Assembly (NCBI GenBank): GCA_905214495.1
Contig: CAJMLW010000024.1
Span: 1 to 21,585 of the forward strand
DNA: 21,585 nucleotides
Direction: 5' to 3'
Source of the DNA: an uncultured bacterium
GTDB lineage: Bacteria; Bacillota; Negativicutes; Veillonellales; Veillonellaceae
Shown piece after piece: positions 6,933-14,661 of this stretch. A model generated the notes under the pieces. It worked only from the letters and a program-made list of their open reading frames with translations. It had not been told where the DNA came from and did no database searches. Positions within the stretch are counted from its first letter, which is position 1, and each line of letters starts with the position of its first letter. The translations under genes and the position numbers were made by a program.

Positions 6933-7734
6933 GGTAGAAAACTTGCGATTTGGCTATGTGCCTACCGTAGATATTTTTAGAAATGTTAGCTTTACCATTC
7001 GTGAAGGCGAGTTTATTGCTATTGGTGGTAAGAACGGTTGTGGTAAGACCACAATTACCCGGTTATTAGTAGGCCTTGAAAAGGCTAGCGAAGGTCATAT
7101 TCGTTACAATGGTAAGGATATTACCTCCATGCCAGCCTTTAAACGGGGGCAATTTATTGGGTATGTATTTCAACAACCGGATCGTCAAATGTTTAGACCT
7201 ACCGTAGCTACTGAGATAGCTTTTGGTCCAGAATCTTTAGGTCGCTCTAAAGACGAGGTTGCACATATTGTGGATGAAGTATTGGAACGATGTGGTATCA
7301 GTCATTTGCGTGACGAGTATCCACCTACATTGCGTCGCGGTGAAAAACAACGCGTTGCCATTGCTTCTGCATTGGCGATGCAATCTAACATTCTTATCCT
7401 CGATGAGCCCACAAGTGGTCAAGATGGTAAGGAAACAAAAGAGTTATTGGCCTTGCTTCGTCAGTTGAATCAAGAAGGAATTACAATCTTATTGATTACT
7501 CATGATATGGAAATTATGGCTGCTGAATGTTCTCGCGCTATCATCATGGGCCATCGCACTGTGTCCTTTGATGGCACACCAGAAGTGTTATTTTCAAAAT
7601 CTACTGATGAATTACACGATTTAGGCTTAACAAAACCGCCAAGTGTAGAGCTTTCACAAGCCGTGCCAGGACTAGGTTATTGTAAATCGATGGATGAATT
7701 GCGGACGCGCCTTATCGCGCAATTGGCAGAATAG
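6925..7734 (+). CDS. ECF transporter ATPase (EcfA2-like) with degenerate signature motif
   Basis: The second cytoplasmic ATPase of the ECF transporter, expected to pair with the ATPase half of the upstream fusion. It has 269 residues: Walker A GGKNGCGKTT (34-43), Q-loop VFQQPDRQ (81-88), Walker B ILILDEPTSGQD (156-167) and H-loop His193. The signature is LRRGEKQR (136-143) instead of LSGGQxQR, so the composite site that uses it may be weak or inactive. The ATG at 6925 was chosen because AGGAGG (6911-6916) sits 8 bases before it; a GTG at 6916 lies inside that site. It overlaps the upstream stop (ATGCTTAA), which implies coupled translation. Confidence 0.87.
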   Translation: MLKVENLRFGYVPTVDIFRNVSFTIREGEFIAIGGKNGCGKTTITRLLVGLEKASEGHIRYNGKDITSMPAFKRGQFIGYVFQQPDRQMFRPTVATEIAFGPESLGRSKDEVAHIVDEVLERCGISHLRDEYPPTLRRGEKQRVAIASALAMQSNILILDEPTSGQDGKETKELLALLRQLNQEGITILLITHDMEIMAAECSRAIIMGHRTVSFDGTPEVLFSKSTDELHDLGLTKPPSVELSQAVPGLGYCKSMDELRTRLIAQLAE

Positions 7735-7742
7735 GAGGGGCC

Positions 7743-8411
7743 ATGGAACGATTAGTACCATTAACAAAAATTTTGATGACCCTTGCTGTATCTGTATGGG
7801 CCATCTTTTTGCGGGATTGGATGTCATTAATGGCATTAGTTGTCGTAGAATTAGTAGCGCTGTTGTTGACCGGCTTGTTGTGGAAACAATATAAGGCTGT
7901 ATTTGCATTGACTGTATTCGCCGTATTCTTAGGTATAGTTCAATATTTAGGTAGCGGTGATGTAGTATCTGCTGTTGTGGCAGGCCTACGCATGTTAGCT
8001 ATGACTCTTGTATTTATTGCTTTATTGGCAACGACAAAATTACAAGATTTAACGGCCGCTCTCGTAACGCAATGCAAAATTCCTTACGAATATGCATTTA
8101 TGTTTACTGCAGCACTTCGATTTGTACCAGATTTTCTTGGTGAAAGTAAGGCTGTACAAGAGGCACAATCTTGTCGAGGCCTTTCTTTAGAAGGTAATAT
8201 CTTTAAACGCATGAAATCCTATGCCTCAGTCATCCAACCATTACTCTTAAAATCCTTAGGCCGCTCTGAAACAATGGCGTTATCCTTGGAACTTAGAGGT
8301 TTTGGTGGTAAAAACCATAGTTTTGCAGCTTCTGTAGGACTTAGATTATTGGACTATATAGTTATTGTTGCGTTAGTTGTAGTTACACTTATTTTGTTTG
8401 GCGTATTATAG
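7743..8411 (+). CDS. ECF transporter transmembrane protein EcfT
   Basis: Membrane scaffold that couples the two ATPases to the S-component. It has 222 residues, somewhat short of the 250-265 common for EcfT. There are hydrophobic helices at about 10-45, 52-70, 75-97 and 203-222. A cytoplasmic middle carries the two coupling motifs with Arg-Gly: AQSCRGLSLEG (141-151) and LSLELRGFGG (180-189). GGAGGGG sits directly upstream of the ATG and 8 bases separate it from the ATPase gene. It is the last gene of the operon; a clear terminator follows at 8510-8539. Confidence 0.87.
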   Translation: MERLVPLTKILMTLAVSVWAIFLRDWMSLMALVVVELVALLLTGLLWKQYKAVFALTVFAVFLGIVQYLGSGDVVSAVVAGLRMLAMTLVFIALLATTKLQDLTAALVTQCKIPYEYAFMFTAALRFVPDFLGESKAVQEAQSCRGLSLEGNIFKRMKSYASVIQPLLLKSLGRSETMALSLELRGFGGKNHSFAASVGLRLLDYIVIVALVVVTLILFGVL

Positions 8412-8457
8412 AGAGATAATTGCCTATCTTTTATTGCTAGTCAGTGTTATATATTTA

Positions 8458-8466
8458 TGATATACT
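8458..8466 (+). promoter_or_regulatory. Possible extended -10 promoter in the intergenic gap
   Basis: TGATATACT, an extended -10, lies about 50 bases after ecfT and points into a 70-base stretch with a small stem (8472-8477 with 8494-8499) that ends at the terminator. No coding frame follows, and no good -35 is present. It might drive a short RNA. Confidence 0.25.
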
Positions 8467-8509
8467 ACAGATAGGTAGTAAAGCGTACAGAATTACCTAC
8501 AATATAACA

Positions 8510-8539
8510 AAAAAGGACGAGTTGCCGCTCGTCCTTTTT
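8510..8539. terminator. Rho-independent terminator after the ECF operon
   Basis: A perfect 12-bp stem, AAAAAGGACGAG (8510-8521) with CTCGTCCTTTTT (8528-8539), and a 6-base loop. A- and T-runs lie within the stem ends, so it could work in both directions. It ends transcription from the plus-strand ECF operon before the acetyltransferase gene. Confidence 0.88.
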
Positions 8540-8629
8540 CTTGCTTATTTTTCTCTTTTTATTATATCATTTTATAATAGATATAAGTGGTTAATTTATA
8601 TAGAGATACCAACTTTTTGAGGAATTCTT

Positions 8630-9130
8630 ATGAGTGAATTAGTAATACGACCAATTACACAGGATGATGTAGTATCTTGTTTAGATATTTATAATTACGA
8701 GGTTGTAAACGGCGTAGCCACTCTTGATTTTGAACCGCGTACGCTACCAGAGTGGCAGGAGTGGTTTGACGCGCATCAAACGGTGGAGCACTGTATTTTT
8801 GTAGGGCTTATGGACGATGTTGTGGTAGGCTATGCATCACTTTCACCATATAGAACTAAGGATGCTTTCAAAAGCACTGTTGAGCTATCTATTTATATCC
8901 ATCAAGACCATCGTGGTAAAGGTGTAGCATCTAAATTGATGGCCCATATTTTAGAACATGCCAAAGAAAATGATACATTGCATACGGTGGTGTCTGTTAT
9001 TACTGCAGGCAATGAGGGGAGCACGAAATTACATAGTCGATTCGGTTTTACCTATTGTGGACTTACCCCTGAGGTTGGGTTTAAACATGGAAAATATCAG
9101 GATACCGAAACTTACGCATTATTGGTATAA
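8630..9130 (+). CDS. GNAT N-acetyltransferase (phosphinothricin acetyltransferase-like)
   Basis: Transfers an acetyl group from acetyl-CoA to a small amine; the natural substrate is unknown. It has 166 residues. The N-terminus IRPITQDDVVSCLDIYNYEV and the segment TLDFEPRTLPEWQEWFD match the PAT/MddA/YwnH branch of GNATs. The acetyl-CoA loop is YIHQDHRGKGVASKLM (about 89-104), with the Q/R-x-x-G-x-G/A pattern. The C-terminal AGNEGSTKLHSRFGFTYCGL is also typical of the branch. GAGGA precedes the ATG. It has a possible upstream -10 (TATAAT, 8573-8578) with a poor -35. It stands alone between two terminator-like structures, so it is probably a single-gene transcript unrelated to histidine synthesis. 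Confidence 0.88.
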   Translation: MSELVIRPITQDDVVSCLDIYNYEVVNGVATLDFEPRTLPEWQEWFDAHQTVEHCIFVGLMDDVVVGYASLSPYRTKDAFKSTVELSIYIHQDHRGKGVASKLMAHILEHAKENDTLHTVVSVITAGNEGSTKLHSRFGFTYCGLTPEVGFKHGKYQDTETYALLV

Positions 9131-9149
9131 TAATAGATATTAAATACTT

Positions 9150-9184
9150 CATATATCCGTGGAGTTGCGGATATATGCTATACA
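9150..9184 (+). promoter_or_regulatory. Hairpin and extended -10 upstream of the histidinol-phosphatase gene
   Basis: A 10-bp perfect inverted repeat, CATATATCCG (9150-9159) with its complement (9168-9177), is followed immediately by an extended -10, TGCTATACA (9176-9184). There is no T-run, so it is more likely a regulatory palindrome or weak terminator overlapping a promoter than a strong terminator. The -35 is poor. Confidence 0.35.
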
Positions 9185-9200
9185 TAGATAGGGGTAAGTT

Positions 9201-10067
9201 ATGATAAATATGAAAGCAGAACGGCAGTTCATAGGCAATAGTACGTATCGTAGCCGATTGGTGGATGGTCATTTTCATACTGAATTATGTCCACATGGTA
9301 GTGGTGATAGAACGGCGCTTATGATTGAAAAGGCCATTGAACTACGCATCGAAAAGGTGTGTTTAACAGAGCATGCTCCGTTGCCAAAGGCCTTTGAGGC
9401 AGAGTACGGTGGTGATAAGGTTGCTTATGATACGGCGTCTCTTAAACTCAATCAAGTGGATTCTTATCTTGAATTGGGACGTGAGTTACAACGTGCCTAT
9501 GGTACGCATATCGATATTTCCCTTGGCTTTGAGGTGGATTATATCCCTGGTTTTGAAAGCGACATTCAAGACTTTCTTGATCGCTATGGTCCATTGACGG
9601 ACGATAATATTCTATCTGTTCACTTTATGGATGGCGTAGGGGGCAAATACTACTGTGTTGACTATAATACAGAGGAATTTGAAAAGGGCTTTGGTCCTTG
9701 GATTCCTAATCAAAGTGAATTGTACTATAAATACTTCAGTATTATTCGCCAAGCGGTGCGTGCTGATTTGGGTGCCTATACGCCAAAACGAATCGGTCAT
9801 TTTGATTTAATTAAGAAATACCAACACCATTTCGGATTTGAACACCATTTAGATAAACGAAATGCTCAATTAGTAAGCGATATATTACGTATTATGCGCG
9901 TTCAAGGTAGAGAACTAGATTATAATATGAGCGGGTTCTTTAAAGCTGATTGCGGTGAAATGTATCCAAGCCGTTTTATTCAAGGGATAGCCGCCATTAT
10001 TGGTGTACCCTTTGTGTTAGGATCTGATGCGCATAGCGTAGTAGATGTAGCAAAGGTTTGGGACTAG
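9201..10067 (+). CDS. Histidinol-phosphatase, PHP family (HisJ/HisK type)
   Basis: Dephosphorylates L-histidinol phosphate, the step between HisC and HisD. It has 288 residues against about 265-280 for the family. The metal-binding PHP motifs are visible: VDGHFHTELCPHGSG (21-35), with the His-x-His pair and a further His. TEHAPLP (56-62), a conserved ISLGFEVDYIPG, and C-terminal LGSDAHS, the last metal ligands, follow. The start at 9201 has AGGGG seven bases upstream; a second ATG is three codons in. It lies just before the his operon but is separated from it by a hairpin that also contains a promoter (10070-10112). No HAD-type phosphatase is fused to HisB, so this enzyme probably supplies that step. 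PHP phosphatases include other hydrolases; the context is what points to histidine. Confidence 0.85.
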   Translation: MINMKAERQFIGNSTYRSRLVDGHFHTELCPHGSGDRTALMIEKAIELRIEKVCLTEHAPLPKAFEAEYGGDKVAYDTASLKLNQVDSYLELGRELQRAYGTHIDISLGFEVDYIPGFESDIQDFLDRYGPLTDDNILSVHFMDGVGGKYYCVDYNTEEFEKGFGPWIPNQSELYYKYFSIIRQAVRADLGAYTPKRIGHFDLIKKYQHHFGFEHHLDKRNAQLVSDILRIMRVQGRELDYNMSGFFKADCGEMYPSRFIQGIAAIIGVPFVLGSDAHSVVDVAKVWD

Positions 10068-10069
10068 AT

Positions 10070-10109
10070 ATAATACTCCTCTATTGACAATTCTATAGAG
10101 GAGTATTAT
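10070..10109 (+). terminator. Terminator-like hairpin between the phosphatase and hisZG
   Basis: A 15-bp perfect stem (10070-10084 with 10095-10109) with a 10-base loop begins 3 bases after the phosphatase stop. The following TATAGTTTTAT is a modest T-rich tract. A -35/-10 pair overlaps the same DNA. Confidence 0.6.
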
Positions 10110-10112
10110 TAT
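10084..10112 (+). promoter_or_regulatory. his operon promoter overlapping the hairpin
   Basis: A consensus -35, TTGACA (10084-10089), then exactly 17 bases to TATTAT (10107-10112; 5 of 6). The -35 begins at the last base of the hairpin's left arm and runs into its loop, while the spacer lies in the right arm. Transcription would start near 10119, giving a leader of about 90 bases before the start codon at 10209. Confidence 0.6.
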
Positions 10113-10119
10113 AGTTTTA

Positions 10120-10139
10120 TACTTTAATACGTTAAAGTA
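10120..10139 (+). promoter_or_regulatory. Operator-like palindrome at the predicted his transcription start
   Basis: A perfect inverted repeat, TACTTTAA (10120-10127), spacer TACG, TTAAAGTA (10132-10139), lies at about +1 to +20 of the predicted transcript. That is a classical repressor position. The regulator is not in the window. No His-codon-rich leader peptide or T-box structure is visible in this short leader. Confidence 0.4.
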
Positions 10140-10208
10140 GTAAAATATAAAAGAATCTATATATTTTAAATAGCAATATTAGCATAGTTTATAGAAAGGA
10201 TGATCCTT

Positions 10209-11813
10209 ATGGTACAGAAACAGTTGCCTACAGGTTTTCGTGATGATATAGGGGCTGTAGCGGAGCGCAAGGATGATGTGAGCCAGTATTTGCTCAGCCT
10301 TTGCCGCAATCGTCAGTATACAAAAATTTCTACACCCCTCGTAGAATACAAAGATGTGTTTAATGGTTATACATTAGGCCGTGGTCAACATATGTACGAA
10401 TTCTTTGGTAGTTCTGATGCATCTGTGGTTATCCGTCCTGATTTAACCATGCCAATCGGTCGCTTCCTAGCTACAACGAATATTGAATTGCCTCGTAAGT
10501 TCTACTATCTTGGTGATGTGTTGATGAAAAATAAACAGCACCGCGGTGATATCAACCAAGTTACACAAGGTGGTATCGAAATGGTCGGGTATGAAGGCAT
10601 TGATGCTGAACTAGAATGCTTTGCTATCATTAAAGAAGTGAACGAATCGCAGCTCAATACTACCTTATTATTAGAAATTGGTGATGCTCGTTTCTCTCGT
10701 GCCATCACTGATGCATTGGGGTTGACTGATGGTGAACGGGCAGATTTGCTCGATGCGTTATTTACAAAATATTTGCCACGCTATAACGAATTGATTAGCG
10801 AATTTAAAAATAATGCATTGTATCCATTTCTTACGATTTGGCCTCGCTTATTCGGCACTGTAAATGATATTAAAAATGAGCTCAGTCAAGTCATTTTGCC
10901 AGCAGGTGCACAACGTATTTTAGATAGCCTTATGGATTTAGCGGGGCAAATTGAAGCGACTGGTCAACAAGTTCGCATTGATGTGTCTACAGAACCACTT
11001 CAATCCTATTACACAGGCCTTACCTTTAGAGGTTATGTAGATGGCGTATCTCAATACATCGTCAGCGGTGGTCGCTATGATGGTTTACTATTTGGCTTTG
11101 ATGGAACGCCAATGCCGTCTGTGGGGATGGCTTTCAACATTGATGTCCTTACAGAGGTTCTTGTACAAGGTGAAAGCAATACAAAGGACAATGGCAAATT
11201 GCGTATTGCCTTGACGAAGGGCCGTGTGGAAAAGGATTTCATTCCTCTCTTGGAATCGTGTGGTGTAGATTGTGAGCCGCTACGCAACAAAGCTCGTAAG
11301 TTGATTATTCCATTAGGTGATAGCATCGAGGTTATTCTCGCGAAAGGTCCTGATGTAACAACCTATTTGAATAATGGTGTTGTTGATTTAGGCATCGTCG
11401 GTAGTGATGTACTGGATGAACAAGATAATACATCTTATGAAATGTTGGATTTGAAAACGGGGCAATGTCAATTTATATTGGCCTCCTTAGAGGGCTATAA
11501 CCCTAAGGAAGGTAGACGTCATCGGATTGGCACTAAATATCCAACCGTTACAAAGCAATATTTTGGTTCTCAAGACGTAGAAATCATCAAAATTGAAGGC
11601 TCCGTTGAATTGGCTCCGCTCGTAGGCCTTGCTGATGCCATCGTAGATATTACGGAAACAGGCACAACCCTTCGAGAAAATAATCTTAAAATTTATGATT
11701 GGCTCCAACCAATCTCCACGCGGTTAGTGGCGAATCCATTGGCATTAAAACAAAAAAGAAATACCATCTTTGCGTTGATTGACCAATTACAAGCGGCTAT
11801 CGATAAGAAATAA
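10209..11813 (+). CDS. hisZG: ATP phosphoribosyltransferase, HisZ-HisG fusion
   Basis: Catalyses the first step of histidine synthesis, ATP + PRPP to phosphoribosyl-ATP. It has 534 residues in one frame. Residues 1-320 are a HisZ regulatory subunit, a class II HisRS-like domain: PTGFRDD at the N-terminus, STPLVEY (41-47), VIRPDLTMPIGR (74-85) and SGGRYDGLL (286-294). After a short polar linker (321-330), residues 331-534 are a short-form HisG: LRIALTKGR (331-339), DLGIVGSDVL (393-402) and a PRPP-binding loop IVDITETGTTLREN (478-491). The two are normally separate proteins forming a 4+4 octamer; the fusion fixes 1:1 stoichiometry. The ATG at 10209 was chosen because AAAGGA is well spaced from it; the ATG at 10200 overlaps that site. 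It is the first gene of the his operon. Confidence 0.93.
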   Translation: MVQKQLPTGFRDDIGAVAERKDDVSQYLLSLCRNRQYTKISTPLVEYKDVFNGYTLGRGQHMYEFFGSSDASVVIRPDLTMPIGRFLATTNIELPRKFYYLGDVLMKNKQHRGDINQVTQGGIEMVGYEGIDAELECFAIIKEVNESQLNTTLLLEIGDARFSRAITDALGLTDGERADLLDALFTKYLPRYNELISEFKNNALYPFLTIWPRLFGTVNDIKNELSQVILPAGAQRILDSLMDLAGQIEATGQQVRIDVSTEPLQSYYTGLTFRGYVDGVSQYIVSGGRYDGLLFGFDGTPMPSVGMAFNIDVLTEVLVQGESNTKDNGKLRIALTKGRVEKDFIPLLESCGVDCEPLRNKARKLIIPLGDSIEVILAKGPDVTTYLNNGVVDLGIVGSDVLDEQDNTSYEMLDLKTGQCQFILASLEGYNPKEGRRHRIGTKYPTVTKQYFGSQDVEIIKIEGSVELAPLVGLADAIVDITETGTTLRENNLKIYDWLQPISTRLVANPLALKQKRNTIFALIDQLQAAIDKK

Positions 11814-11872
11814 ATGTACTGTATCGATAAGAAATAAATATATTATATCGAGAAAGAAATAGAAATATATTC
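11798..11872 (+). repeat. Degenerate tandem repeat across the hisZG stop
   Basis: Three tandem units, each starting TATCG(A), at 11798-11821 (24 bases), 11822-11845 (24) and 11846-11872 (27); a partial TATCG follows. The first unit contains the last codons and TAA of hisZG, and the second repeats that coding end nearly exactly. It looks like slippage duplication in the hisZG-hisD gap. Confidence 0.7.
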
Positions 11873-11941
11873 TATCGTGATATGATGAGAAACGTTTACA
11901 ATAGAAGTATAGACATACATAGTTTGAAATGAGGACATACA

Positions 11942-13219
11942 ATGAAAATTTACAAAGAATCCCTTGATGCAATGCTTAGCATTGTCCGTCAATATACACA
12001 ACAAACAACAGATATGGAAATTGAACGCCGCGTGTACGATATCATTGAAAATGTACGTGCTAATGGGGATGCAGCACTCCGTGAATATTCTGAAATATTC
12101 GATGGTGTAAAGCTAGATGATTTTAAGGTGGATCAATCTATCATCGATGCGGCATGGGATAATTTACCAGAAGACTTGAAACACGCTTTATTGGTAGCGA
12201 AGAAAAATATCACTGAATTTCATAGCCGTGAAATTGAACAAGGCTTTGTCGATATGGATACGCCAGGCATTACGCGTGGTCAAAAGGTAACACCATTGGC
12301 TCGTGTTGGTCTCTATGTTCCTGGTGGCACAGCGGCATATCCATCTACCATTATGATGACTGCATTGCCTGCAAAAATTGCTGGTGTTAAGGAAATCATT
12401 ATGGTAACGCCCCCACAAAAGGATGGTATTAACCCTGCTGTGCTAGGTGCTGCAAAACTTGCTGGCGTTGATGCGGTATATCAAGTGGGTGGTGCTCAAG
12501 GTGTTGCGGCTCTTGCGTATGGTACTGAACAAATTCCAAAGGTAGATAAAATCGTAGGCCCTGGTAACATTTATGTGGCCACTGCCAAGCGCCAAGTATT
12601 TGGTCAAGTTGATATCGACATGATTGCAGGTCCTAGTGAAATCGGTGTCATCGCTGATGAAAGTGCTAATCCAGTACATCTTGCTGCGGACTTATTGTCT
12701 CAAGCAGAACATGATCCACGAGCTCGTGCCATCATGGTTACCAATAGTGAAAAACTAGCTAACCTCGTATCTGATGAGGTAGAACGTCAACTTTCACAAT
12801 TACCTCGTGAAAGCATTGCTCGTCCAGCTATCGAAAACAATAGCTATATTGCTGTTATGGATAGCGTAGAAGATATGTTTACCGTGATGAACGAAGTAGC
12901 ACCAGAACATTTGGAAATTCAATTACCGGACCCTATGGAATATATGAGCATGGTAGAAAATGCAGGTTCCGTATTCCTTGGCAGATATGCCTCTGAGCCA
13001 TTGGGCGACTATGTAGGCGGTACAAATCACGTATTACCTACGAGTGGTACTGCAAAATTCTCGTCCCCACTTGGTGTGTACGATTTCGTAAAACGCATTT
13101 CCTTTACTCAATTTAGCCGTGAACGTTTACAAGGGGTGGCGAAGGATATTACTACCTTGGCTCGTACAGAAGGTCTTGAAGCCCATGCTCGTGCTATTGA
13201 AGTGCGCTTTGAAAAATAA
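11942..13219 (+). CDS. hisD: Histidinol dehydrogenase HisD
   Basis: Zinc- and NAD-dependent enzyme that oxidises L-histidinol twice to L-histidine, the last two steps of the pathway. It has 425 residues, the usual length. Visible family motifs are GLYVPGGTAAYPSTIMM, the long signature around VGPGNIYVATAKRQVFG, then IDMIAGPSEIGVIAD. Zinc- and substrate-binding LLSQAEHDPRA and the catalytic Glu-His pair in VAPEHLEIQ follow, then GTNHVLPTSGTA. GAGG precedes the ATG at 11942. It is separated from hisZG by 128 bases containing tandem repeats, but no terminator is seen there, so it is probably co-transcribed. Confidence 0.96.
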   Translation: MKIYKESLDAMLSIVRQYTQQTTDMEIERRVYDIIENVRANGDAALREYSEIFDGVKLDDFKVDQSIIDAAWDNLPEDLKHALLVAKKNITEFHSREIEQGFVDMDTPGITRGQKVTPLARVGLYVPGGTAAYPSTIMMTALPAKIAGVKEIIMVTPPQKDGINPAVLGAAKLAGVDAVYQVGGAQGVAALAYGTEQIPKVDKIVGPGNIYVATAKRQVFGQVDIDMIAGPSEIGVIADESANPVHLAADLLSQAEHDPRARAIMVTNSEKLANLVSDEVERQLSQLPRESIARPAIENNSYIAVMDSVEDMFTVMNEVAPEHLEIQLPDPMEYMSMVENAGSVFLGRYASEPLGDYVGGTNHVLPTSGTAKFSSPLGVYDFVKRISFTQFSRERLQGVAKDITTLARTEGLEAHARAIEVRFEK

Positions 13220-13270
13220 TTGTATGGATGGGAACGCCTTAAAGGGCTTCCTTAATGATAAGAGGATACT

Positions 13271-13870
13271 ATGATGAGAACAAATCGGTCAGCTACGGTA
13301 ACTCGTAAAACGGGCGAAACAGATATTACAATTACACTTACCCTAGATGGAAATCAGGACATTCACGTTGATACAGGCATCGGTTTTCTTGATCATATGC
13401 TCCATTTGTTGGCTAAGCATGGCCGTTTTGGTCTTGCTGTAAAAGCCGTAGGCGATACATACGTGGATGCGCATCATACGGTAGAGGATATTGCGTTGAC
13501 CTTAGGGCAAGCATTGACACAGGCCCTTGGTGACAAGGCGGGTATCGAGCGTTATGGGGACGCGTGGGTACCTATGGATGAAGCGTTGACACAGGTTGTT
13601 ATCGACCTTAGTGGCCGTCCATACCTCGTGTTTAATGGTGAGTTTACGACTCCTGTATTGGGTGGTAATTTTGAAACAGAATTAGTAGAGGATTTCTTCC
13701 AAGCCTTGGCTGTGAGTGGTGCTATGAATTTACATGTGCGCAACGAATATGGTCGCAATACGCATCATATTATTGAAAGCATGTTTAAGGCTACGGGCCG
13801 TGCATTGCGTAAGGCGGTTACCATTAACCCAGACATTCAGGGTGTGAATTCTACAAAGGGCATGATTTAA
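13271..13870 (+). CDS. hisB: Imidazoleglycerol-phosphate dehydratase HisB
   Basis: Dehydrates imidazole glycerol phosphate to imidazole acetol phosphate using manganese. It has 199 residues, the monofunctional form without the N-terminal HAD phosphatase found in enterobacteria. Metal-binding histidine motifs are DTGIGFLDHMLHLLAKHG, DAHHTVEDIALTLGQAL and RNTHHIIESMFKATGRAL. The substrate-contact motif DLSGRPYLVF lies between. AGAGGA precedes two adjacent ATGs (13271, 13274), and the first is used here. Because phosphatase activity is absent, the PHP protein at 9201 is needed to complete the pathway. Confidence 0.96.
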   Translation: MMRTNRSATVTRKTGETDITITLTLDGNQDIHVDTGIGFLDHMLHLLAKHGRFGLAVKAVGDTYVDAHHTVEDIALTLGQALTQALGDKAGIERYGDAWVPMDEALTQVVIDLSGRPYLVFNGEFTTPVLGGNFETELVEDFFQALAVSGAMNLHVRNEYGRNTHHIIESMFKATGRALRKAVTINPDIQGVNSTKGMI

Positions 13871-13929
13871 TAGACCCTTTAGAATGGTGAAAGCAGGGCC
13901 GCATAAGGCTCGTAAATAGAGGAGATACT

Positions 13930-14661
13930 ATGATTTTTCCAGCTATAGATTTACAACATGGTCGCAGTGTGCGCCTATATAAGGGTGATTTTGCAAAGGA
14001 AACCATCATCAATCCAGATCCGGTTGACCAAGCATCTCAATACGAGGCTGCTGGAGCTGGTGCTTTGCACTTAGTCGATTTAGATGGGGCAAAGGCAGGG
14101 AAACCGGTCAATGTGGATATTGTTAAACGCGTGCGTGCTGCATTTACAGGTGTGCTAGAAATTGGTGGCGGTATTCGTGATAAAGCCGCTGTAGATTTAT
14201 ATTTAGAAATGGGCGTTAATCGCGTGATCCTCGGTTCCGTAGCCCTTAAAAATCCTGAATTGACGAAACAGGTTATCGCTGAATACGGTCCGGAACGCAT
14301 CGTTATCGGCGTAGACGGTAAGAATGGTAAGGTTGCTGCAGAAGGTTGGCTCGACCAATCTGATGTGCCTATGATCGACCTTATCGGTGCTATGGTGGCA
14401 GCCGGTGCGAAGTATTTTATCGTTACTGATGTGGATCGAGATGGCACAATGCAAGGTGCTAATGAAGACCTTTTGGGTTCGTTACAAGATCAATTCCCTA
14501 CAGCGCGTATCGTTGCATCTGGCGGTGTGCGCAACTTAGAGGATATTAAGAACCTTGAAAAGCGCGGTGTTGTAGACAGCATTGTAGGTAAGGCTTTATA
14601 TGAAGGCACTATTACATTAGAAGAAATTGCTGCGTTTAATAAGGAGAATGTATCATGTTAG
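13930..14661 (+). CDS. hisA: Phosphoribosylformimino-5-aminoimidazole carboxamide ribotide isomerase HisA
   Basis: An Amadori isomerase converting ProFAR to PRFAR. It is a half-barrel-repeat (beta/alpha)8 protein of 243 residues, typical for the family. The N-terminal catalytic Asp is in IFPAIDLQHGRSVRL, the first phosphate site in EIGGGIR, the second catalytic Asp in VTDVDRDGTMQG, and the second phosphate site in VASGGVRN. AGAGGAGA precedes the ATG. It overlaps hisF by 7 bases, so the two are translationally coupled. Confidence 0.96.
   Translation: MIFPAIDLQHGRSVRLYKGDFAKETIINPDPVDQASQYEAAGAGALHLVDLDGAKAGKPVNVDIVKRVRAAFTGVLEIGGGIRDKAAVDLYLEMGVNRVILGSVALKNPELTKQVIAEYGPERIVIGVDGKNGKVAAEGWLDQSDVPMIDLIGAMVAAGAKYFIVTDVDRDGTMQGANEDLLGSLQDQFPTARIVASGGVRNLEDIKNLEKRGVVDSIVGKALYEGTITLEEIAAFNKENVSC

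Noticed and set aside
10113..10208. His leader-peptide attenuator or T-box upstream of hisZG
   Set aside because: The leader is only about 90 bases, has no run of His codons and no T-box-like conserved stretch.
10196..10208. Palindrome AAGGATGATCCTT over the hisZG ribosome binding site
   Set aside because: A usable hairpin would have only four pairs around a five-base loop; probably chance.
13220..13270. Small stem in the hisD-hisB gap as a terminator
   Set aside because: The pairing needs a bulge and no T-run follows; the genes are most likely co-transcribed.
14037..14447. 136-codon minus-strand open frame inside hisA
   Set aside because: A shadow of the conserved hisA sequence, with Ser/Pro-rich composition typical of antisense frames.
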